Notes under the pieces: model-generated
The model's database searches: none
What the model was told of the DNA's origin: nothing
Seen by the model: the letters and a program-made list of their open reading frames with translations, nothing else
NCBI GenBank assembly: GCA_023423795.1
Contig: JAFAEX010000237.1
Span: 1 to 11,298, forward strand
From: Chloroflexota bacterium
GTDB taxonomy: Bacteria > Chloroflexota > Chloroflexia > Thermomicrobiales > UBA6265
DNA: 11,298 nucleotides
Reading direction: 5' to 3'
Part shown: positions 7,702 to 11,298 of the stretch, piece after piece
Layout of the letters: every line of letters starts with the position of its first letter
How positions within the stretch are numbered: position 1 is the stretch's first letter
Program-made: the position numbers and the translations under genes

Positions 7702-8609
7702 GGCGCGAGCGTCGCCGCCGGGGTCGCGTCGCCCGCCAGTTCGGGGCAACCCGCGTCGGCGCAGGGCACGAACAGCGGCTGGCCGAAGCGATCGACGCCC
7801 CATTCGCCGATGAACGCCTGCGTGGCCGGTTCGAGCAGGAAGGCCGCGAACGCCGCGCCGCCGACGGTGTCCACCGCCGGTCCGTTGCCGGGGTTGACGG
7901 TGATGACGTGGTAGACGTTGCGCAGCAGCGGATCACCTTCCAGCAGGATCGGCAACTCCAGCCCGTCGCGCAGGGACAGCCACGTGCCCCGGTCGGCGAC
8001 GGTGTAGGCGCGCCGCTCGTTGGCGATGCGCAACGTGTCGCCCATGCCGCTGCCGGCCTCGGTGTACCAACTCCCGGCCGGTTCGACGCCGGCCGTCGTC
8101 CACAGCCGCTTTTCAAGCGCGTGGGTGCCGGAATCGTCGCCGCGGCTGACGAACGGCGCTTCCGCCGCCGCGATGGCGGTCATCGCCGCGGTGACGTCCG
8201 CGGTCCCGGCGATGCCGGCGGGGTCGTCCTCCGGCCCGACGATGACGAAGTCGTTGAACATCACCGTGCGGCGTTCCGTGCCGAACCCACCGGCCATGTA
8301 CTCCTCTTCGGCGGCCGGGCTATGGACCAGCAGGACATCCGCCTCGCCGCGCTCGCCGAGTTCCAGCGCCGCGCCGGAGCCTACCGCGATCGGCTTCAGG
8401 ATCAGGCCGGTCTCCTCCTCGAACAGCGGCGAGAGCGCATCGAGCAGCCCGGTGTCGGCGGTCGAGGTCGTCGTGGCGAGGATCACGTCGTCGCCGGCGA
8501 CCGGGGTTGGCGTGGCCTGCCGGGCGAACGCCGGCCCGGCCAGCGGCGCGAGCAGCATGACCAGCGCGAGCACGAACGCGGGGACGAGCGGTCGGGGTGA
8601 AGAGCGCAT
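7698..8609 (-). CDS. tupA: Tungstate-binding extracytoplasmic protein, TupA-like
   Basis: Substrate-binding protein of the tungstate importer, acting outside the membrane. The 303-residue precursor has a Sec-type signal peptide: basic MRSSPRP, hydrophobic core 8-25, probable cleavage after AFA (27-29). There is no lipobox Cys, so it is not an evident lipoprotein. A Thr/Pro linker (QATPTPVAG) follows. TupA hallmarks are TTTSTADTGLL (46-56), AVGSGAALELG (75-85), ADVLLVHSPAAEEE (90-103), VMFNDFVIVGPEDDPAG (116-132) and the oxyanion-site segment SRGDDSGTH (155-163). Two Cys near the C-terminus (VPCADAGC) may form a disulfide. ATG 8609 has GGAGGG 7 nt upstream; an upstream ATG at 8633 lacks this. 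First gene of the operon, overlapping tupB by 4 nt. Confidence 0.95.
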   Translation of the reverse strand: MRSSPRPLVPAFVLALVMLLAPLAGPAFARQATPTPVAGDDVILATTTSTADTGLLDALSPLFEEETGLILKPIAVGSGAALELGERGEADVLLVHSPAAEEEYMAGGFGTERRTVMFNDFVIVGPEDDPAGIAGTADVTAAMTAIAAAEAPFVSRGDDSGTHALEKRLWTTAGVEPAGSWYTEAGSGMGDTLRIANERRAYTVADRGTWLSLRDGLELPILLEGDPLLRNVYHVITVNPGNGPAVDTVGGAAFAAFLLEPATQAFIGEWGVDRFGQPLFVPCADAGCPELAGDATPAATLAP

Positions 8610-8616
8610 CGTCGGA

Positions 8617-8622
8617 CCCTCC
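8617..8622 (-). promoter_or_regulatory. tupA ribosome binding site
   Basis: GGAGGG on the minus strand lies 7 nt before the ATG at 8609 and decides between this and the in-frame ATG at 8633. Confidence 0.85.
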
Positions 8623-8644
8623 GGGGACGCCACAGGCCGCTTGC

Positions 8645-8681
8645 CGTGTTGCAGCGCTAGGCAACACGCCCCGGCAGTGTA
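8645..8681 (-). promoter_or_regulatory. Candidate operator and -10 region of the tup operon
   Basis: A perfect dyad CGTGTTGC-N8-GCAACACG spans 8645-8668, with AGCGCT, itself palindromic, inside the spacer. On the minus strand a possible -10 box TACACT (8681-8676) lies just upstream, so the dyad would cover the transcription start. No good -35 is seen. Two arms separated by one helical turn suggest a dimeric repressor. ModE-type sites have a broadly similar arm-spacer-arm shape, but the bases differ and no such regulator gene is in the window. The dyad could also fold as an RNA hairpin in the leader. Confidence 0.5.
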
Positions 8682-8765
8682 CGCCGACCGCCGTCCGCCT
8701 GCACCACGCCGCCGGGTTGCGATGCTTCCCGGTCATCCCGAACCCGTCGAGGGACCTCGTCGCTT

Positions 8766-8789
8766 CTCGACTCCTCGACTCCTCGACTC
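8766..8789 (+). repeat. Octamer tandem repeat (CTCGACTC)x3
   Basis: Three perfect copies of CTCGACTC occupy 8766-8789, between the divergent tupA and purine-enzyme genes. Just upstream, 8731-8756 (GGTCATCCCG ... GAGGGACC) has weak dyad symmetry and the look of a dispersed intergenic repeat. Neither is coding. The array abuts the -35 box of the next gene. Confidence 0.85.
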
Positions 8790-8792
8790 GGC

Positions 8793-8822
8793 TTGACGAT
8801 AACCTGCGTTTCGCGGTACACC
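8793..8822 (+). promoter_or_regulatory. Possible promoter of the IMPDH/GMPR-family gene
   Basis: TTGACG (8793-8798) matches the -35 consensus at five of six positions; after 18 nt, TACACC (8817-8822) is a poor -10 with three matches. Transcription would start near 8829, giving a leader of about 47 nt that contains the hairpins described at 8834-8873. Confidence 0.4.
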
Positions 8823-8833
8823 GTGCCAAAGGG

Positions 8834-8873
8834 ATGAACCGGTCACCCCCAACGCCGCCGTTCGGGGGTTCAT
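8834..8873 (+). promoter_or_regulatory. Leader with two competing hairpins covering the ribosome binding region
   Basis: ACCCCC-AACG (8845-8854) can pair with CGTT-C-GGGGGT (8859-8869), with one bulged C. Alternatively ATGAACC (8834-8840) can pair with GGTTCAT (8867-8873). Both pairings use 8867-8869 and so exclude each other, and both mask the only Shine-Dalgarno-like bases (GGGGG, 8864-8868) before the ATG at 8876. The pairings are seen in the sequence; a regulatory role is inference. Confidence 0.4.
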
Positions 8874-8875
8874 GC

Positions 8876-9943
8876 ATGCCCGCGCCCGAGATCACCCAGG
8901 CCCTCTCCTACAACGACGTGCTGCTCGTGCCGCGCCGGTCCGCGATCCGGTCGCGCAACGAGGTCGATCTTTCCACCACCATCGCGCCGGGGATCGCCCT
9001 AGGGATGCCGCTGATTTCGGTCAACATGGACACCGTGACCGGGGTCGAGATGGCGGTCGCCATGCACCGCCTCGGCGGCATTGGGCTGGTCGGCCGCTTC
9101 GACTCGCCGGACGTACAGGCAGGCATGGTGCGCGAGATCGTCGCGCAGGGCGCCCGCTGCATCGGCGTGATCGGGGTCAAGGACGATTACCTGAAGCGGG
9201 CCGATATGCTGCTGGAGGCGGGGTCGAGCGGGCTGCACCTCGACGTCGCCCACGCCCACTCCGACCACGCGATCGAGGTGATTTCCGCCTGCAAGGCCCG
9301 CTGGCCGGAGCACCCGTTCATCGCCGGCACCATCGCGACTTACGAGGCGGCGATCGACCTCTACGAGGCCGGCGCGGATTCGCTAAAGGTGGGCATCGGG
9401 GCGGGTTCCATCTGCATCACCCGGATCAACACAGGGGCCGGTGTGCCGCAGATCACGGCGATCATGGAGGTCGCCCGCGCCCGCAACGAGCGCTTCCCCG
9501 ACCGCTTCGTGCTGGCGGACGGCGGCGCGGCCAACTCCGGCGACATCGTCAAGGCGCTGGCGGCCGGCGCGGACGCCTACATGGGCGGCAGCCTGTTCGC
9601 CGGCACCGACGAAGCGCCGGGCGAGATCGTCGAGGTGGGCGGCCGGCTCTACAAGCACTACAACGGCTCGACCTCGCCGGACGAGAAGCGGCGGCAACTG
9701 ACCAAGTACGAGGAGTTCAAGCACGACCGCTACCACCTCCACGTCGAAGGGGTGAACGCGATGGTGCCGGCGAAGGGCCCCGTCGGCGACGTGGTCGATG
9801 CGCTGCTGGCGGGAATCCGCTCGGGCCTCTCCTACGCCGGCGCCCGCACGATCCGCGAATTGCACGAGCGCGCCCGCTTCGTCCAGATCACCGGCGCGGG
9901 CTACGCCGAGAGCCAATCGCACACCGTCACGCTGCGCGGGTAG
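8876..9943 (+). CDS. IMP dehydrogenase / GMP reductase family enzyme without CBS domains
   Basis: A 355-residue TIM-barrel enzyme of purine metabolism, acting in the cytoplasm on IMP, XMP or GMP. It starts with LSYNDVLLVPRRS (10-22) and VNMDTVTG, typical of the family. The active-site signature VGIGAGSICIT holds the catalytic Cys180 with Thr182. The phosphate site follows with LADGGAANSGDI (Asp215) and MGGSLFAGTDEAPGE (from 236). The C-terminal part has VPAKGPVGDVVDALLAGIRSG and a terminal ITGAGYAESQSHTV. The CBS pair found in most IMP dehydrogenases is absent, giving a length like GMP reductase, but the flap and C-terminus look more like IMP dehydrogenase, so the reaction direction is left open. 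ATG 8876 is chosen because the family starts there; an in-frame ATG at 8834 has no spaced binding site. Confidence 0.87.
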   Translation: MPAPEITQALSYNDVLLVPRRSAIRSRNEVDLSTTIAPGIALGMPLISVNMDTVTGVEMAVAMHRLGGIGLVGRFDSPDVQAGMVREIVAQGARCIGVIGVKDDYLKRADMLLEAGSSGLHLDVAHAHSDHAIEVISACKARWPEHPFIAGTIATYEAAIDLYEAGADSLKVGIGAGSICITRINTGAGVPQITAIMEVARARNERFPDRFVLADGGAANSGDIVKALAAGADAYMGGSLFAGTDEAPGEIVEVGGRLYKHYNGSTSPDEKRRQLTKYEEFKHDRYHLHVEGVNAMVPAKGPVGDVVDALLAGIRSGLSYAGARTIRELHERARFVQITGAGYAESQSHTVTLRG

Positions 9944-9955
9944 CGGCGCATCGAG

Positions 9956-9983
9956 CCGGACGCGGCGCCGGACGCGGTGCCGG
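9956..9983 (+). repeat. 12-bp tandem duplication after the purine enzyme gene
   Basis: CCGGACGCGGCG (9956-9967) is followed by CCGGACGCGGTG (9968-9979) and CCGG. It lies 12 nt after the stop. Downstream GGGCCC and GGGTCC (about 9982-9999) could pair weakly, but I see no convincing terminator in the 167-nt gap to the next gene. Confidence 0.7.
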
Positions 9984-10095
9984 GCCCTAAAGGACCGGGT
10001 CCACCGGGAGTGCATCATCCTGGCCCTCTCGTGCCATTCCGCGCGCTACACTCCGCTCCCGAACTTGCCATTCGCCCGGCATTCGGATCGCGCCC

Positions 10096-10099
10096 GGAG
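10096..10099 (+). promoter_or_regulatory. Weak ribosome binding site of the amine oxidase gene
   Basis: GGAG lies 11 nt before the ATG at 10111, a somewhat long spacing. No better start is near, and the FAD-binding motif begins at residue 8, so the ATG is correct on family grounds. Confidence 0.45.
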
Positions 10100-10110
10100 T
10101 TTCCCCGCCC

Positions 10111-11274
10111 ATGCCTTCCACCACGGCCGACGTCATCGTCGTCGGCGGCGGCCTTATGGGCTCCGCCGCCGCCTGGCATCTCGCGGGTGAAGGCCGCCGC
10201 GCGGTCGTGCTGGAACGGTTCGGGCCGGGCCACCAGATGGGCTCGTCGCACGGCGACTCCAGGATCATCCGCTATGCCTACGACACGCCGGACTACGTGG
10301 CGCTCGCCCACGACGCCTTCCGGCGCTGGGCCGACCTGGCGGAATCGACCGGCGAAACGCTGATGGTCCGAACAGGCGGCTTCGACTTCGGCGGCCCGGA
10401 CGCCGAGGTGATCCCGGAGATCCGCGCCACATACGAGGCCGCCGGCGTGCCCCACGAGGTGCTGGACAAGCGAGCCATCGAAGAGCGCTACCCGCAGTTC
10501 TCGCTGCCGGAGGGCACCGTCGGGCTGTGGCAGCCGGACTACGCGATGCTGGCCGCCAACGCCTGCTTGGCCGCCATCCAGCGCGAGGCGACGCGGCTCG
10601 GGGCGCTCTTCCGCTTCGAGGAACCGGCGCAGACGATCCGGTCAACCGCAACTGGCGTTGAGGTCGATACCCCCGGCGGAACGTACTCGGCCGACCGTCT
10701 GATCCTCGCCGCCGGGTCGTGGATGGGCCCGCTGCTGCGCGGGCTCGGGCTGGACCTGCCACTGACGATCCGCAAGGAGCAGGTCGCCTACTTCGCCGCC
10801 CGCCACCCGGAATGGTTCACCCCGGACGCCTTCCCGCTGGTGATCCACCGCTTTCCGGGCAACCTCACGCTCGGCTCGTTCTTCCCGTCGTTCGGCCACG
10901 ACGGCGTCAAGGCCCTGATCGACCGCGAAGGCCCGGTCGTCACCGACCCCGACGACGCGGACCGCGCCATCGACCAGCCCTATTACGAGCGCCTGCTCGC
11001 CTACGCCCCGGCGATCATCCCCGACCTGACCGGCGAGGTGCTCTGGGCCGGAACCTGCCGCTACACGATGACCCCGGACGAGGATTTCCTGATCGACCGC
11101 CACCCCGAGTTCGGGCAGATCGTCATCGCCTCCCCCTGCTCCGGCCACGGCTTCAAGTTCGGCCCGACCATCGGCCGCATCCTCGCCGACCTCGCGATCG
11201 ACGGGACGACGGGGTTCGACATCGGGCGCTTCCGGCTGGACCGGCCGGCGCTGGTTGCGACCGCCGGGGTGTAG
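10111..11274 (+). CDS. FAD-dependent amine oxidase, monomeric sarcosine oxidase / N-methyltryptophan oxidase family
   Basis: Flavoenzymes of this family oxidise N-methyl amino acids such as sarcosine, releasing formaldehyde and hydrogen peroxide. The 387-residue length matches monomeric sarcosine oxidase (MSOX) and SolA. The N-terminal Rossmann motif is VIVVGGGLMGSAAAWHLA with GGGLMG at 12-17 and the ribose-binding acid at E35. GSSHGDSRIIRYAY (44-57) matches the family FAD/substrate segment. TCRYTMTPDEDFLIDRHPE holds Cys316, equivalent to the Cys that binds FAD covalently in MSOX, and SGHGFKFGPTIG holds Lys349, at the place of a conserved active-site Lys. No signal peptide, so probably cytoplasmic. 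It stands alone, without folate or glycine-cleavage genes, so the true substrate cannot be fixed. Confidence 0.92.
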   Translation: MPSTTADVIVVGGGLMGSAAAWHLAGEGRRAVVLERFGPGHQMGSSHGDSRIIRYAYDTPDYVALAHDAFRRWADLAESTGETLMVRTGGFDFGGPDAEVIPEIRATYEAAGVPHEVLDKRAIEERYPQFSLPEGTVGLWQPDYAMLAANACLAAIQREATRLGALFRFEEPAQTIRSTATGVEVDTPGGTYSADRLILAAGSWMGPLLRGLGLDLPLTIRKEQVAYFAARHPEWFTPDAFPLVIHRFPGNLTLGSFFPSFGHDGVKALIDREGPVVTDPDDADRAIDQPYYERLLAYAPAIIPDLTGEVLWAGTCRYTMTPDEDFLIDRHPEFGQIVIASPCSGHGFKFGPTIGRILADLAIDGTTGFDIGRFRLDRPALVATAGV

Positions 11275-11294
11275 GGGCGCGATTCATCGCGCCC
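11275..11294 (+). terminator. Hairpin directly after the oxidase stop codon
   Basis: GGGCGCGAT-TC-ATCGCGCCC is a perfect 9-bp inverted repeat beginning at the base after the TAG stop. In RNA it would fold as an 7- or 8-bp stem with a small loop. No T-run is visible before the window ends. It may be a terminator or one copy of a dispersed palindromic repeat. Confidence 0.6.
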
Positions 11295-11298
11295 GCCG

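Noticed and set aside
7013..8116. Long upstream extension of the tupC frame
   Set aside because: It runs through tupB and tupA in another frame; the ATGA overlap and the domain start fix tupC at 7012.
8640..8830. Molybdenum/tungsten cofactor riboswitch upstream of tupA
   Set aside because: Only one simple dyad is present; no multi-helix structure of that class can be seen.

Overview
The window is GC-rich DNA with Shine-Dalgarno-led genes, many GTG starts and a hrcA-grpE-dnaK heat-shock cluster behind a CIRCE operator. GC content, gene order, short tandem repeats between genes and the protein sequences suggest a non-proteobacterial lineage, perhaps Chloroflexi of the Thermomicrobia type. That placement is inference; no rRNA or marker gene is present to confirm it.

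Layout. (1) 1-3950: an inverted pair of heptamer arrays (AGGCGAC / GTCGCCT), then a sigma70-like promoter, a CIRCE operator at the expected transcription start, hrcA, grpE and dnaK on the plus strand. A second copy of the heptamer repeat family starts inside the last codons of grpE and runs to just before the dnaK ribosome binding site. A strong hairpin follows dnaK. No dnaJ follows. (2) 4017-4898: a two-gene toxin-antitoxin-like module, a MerR/excisionase-type helix-turn-helix protein and a PIN-domain protein. The PIN gene carries one in-frame TGA where a Trp codon is expected; the rest of the domain continues in the same frame after it. (3) 5031-5525, minus strand: a MarR-family regulator, convergent with the PIN gene. 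(4) 5816-8609, minus strand: a tightly coupled tungstate ABC transporter operon, tupA-tupB-tupC, with 4-nt start/stop overlaps and a perfect 8-N8-8 dyad upstream of tupA that is a good operator candidate. (5) 8766-9943, plus strand: an octamer repeat, a weak promoter, a leader that can form two competing hairpins, and a CBS-less IMP dehydrogenase/GMP reductase family enzyme. (6) 10111-11274, plus strand: a monomeric sarcosine oxidase/N-methyltryptophan oxidase-like flavoenzyme with the covalent-FAD cysteine, followed by a hairpin at the window edge.

How the parts work together. HrcA should repress its own operon through CIRCE, and GrpE is the nucleotide exchange factor for DnaK. The TupABC proteins form a complete importer: lipid-free periplasmic-type binding protein, permease and ATPase with a C-terminal TOBE-like domain. 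The purine enzyme and the amine oxidase look like independent single-gene units.

Most of the window is conventional. The items most worth a second look are the heptamer repeat family around the heat-shock genes, the single-stop PIN gene, the tupA upstream dyad and the leader of the purine enzyme. I did not find a clearly new multi-gene system.
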